Below, in pieces: positions 12,120 through 12,121 of a DNA stretch of 12,121 nucleotides (positions within the stretch are counted from its first letter, which is position 1; every line of letters starts with the position of its first letter). This DNA comes from JBGTNQ01 sp964646785 (GTDB taxonomy: Bacteria > Patescibacteriota > Minisyncoccia > Phycocordibacterales > Zambryskibacteraceae). The stretch is from the NCBI GenBank assembly GCA_964646785.1, contig CAZYGU010000024.1, positions 1-12,121 of the forward strand, written 5' to 3'. Under the pieces are notes generated by a model. It did not search any database, had not been told where the DNA came from, and saw only the letters and a program-made list of their open reading frames with translations. Position numbers and translations under genes: made by a program.

Positions 12120-12121
12120 AA

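Overview
The window looks like a piece of chromosome from a small-genome bacterium of the Candidate Phyla Radiation (Patescibacteria, probably the Parcubacteria group). This is an inference. It rests on the mix of AT-rich housekeeping genes with almost no leader sequence, many short unrecognised membrane proteins, a compact release factor 2 (UGA is therefore read as stop), and scattered single tRNAs. No phage, transposase, integrase or CRISPR array is visible.

Left part (1-3223, all + strand): the 3' end of an unrecognised gene cut by the window edge, a PhnB-type VOC protein, and a small glycine-rich membrane protein. Then come two self-contained units, each with a sigma70-type promoter, a Shine-Dalgarno site and an intrinsic terminator. 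The first encodes a 104-aa unknown. The second encodes a Bax-inhibitor-1-like membrane protein plus a 124-aa unknown. Middle (3290-6825): a class I methyltransferase on +, then a divergent pair, a 609-aa SPFH/flotillin-like membrane protein on - and a 262-aa helical-repeat protein on +, with back-to-back promoters. Right part (6826-12121, all - strand): ftsX and ftsE, a one-helix membrane protein, prfB (RF2), a strong candidate structured RNA of about 175 nt (6S-like rod), an 84-aa unknown, a second structured RNA candidate with UUCG hairpins, tRNA-Thr(CGU), tRNA-Thr(GGU), a chimeric tRNA-Thr 5' half, pyrF preceded by a 66-aa coiled-coil/TM protein, and tRNA-Asp(GUC).

Two gene styles alternate. 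Style A (VOC, the 149-aa protein, the methyltransferase, the 66-aa protein; ftsEX, prfB and pyrF are similar in composition) is AT-rich. Four of these have a -10 box that ends exactly 6 nt before the ATG, which predicts leaderless mRNA. Style B (the 104-aa, BI-1/124-aa, SPFH, 262-aa, 73-aa and 84-aa genes) is visibly GC-richer. Its genes have -35/-10 promoters, a leader with Shine-Dalgarno site, and most have a strong terminator. Style B genes sit as separate units between the housekeeping genes and are mostly unrecognised. This alternation, the two structured RNAs and the tRNA chimera are the parts of the window most worth following up.
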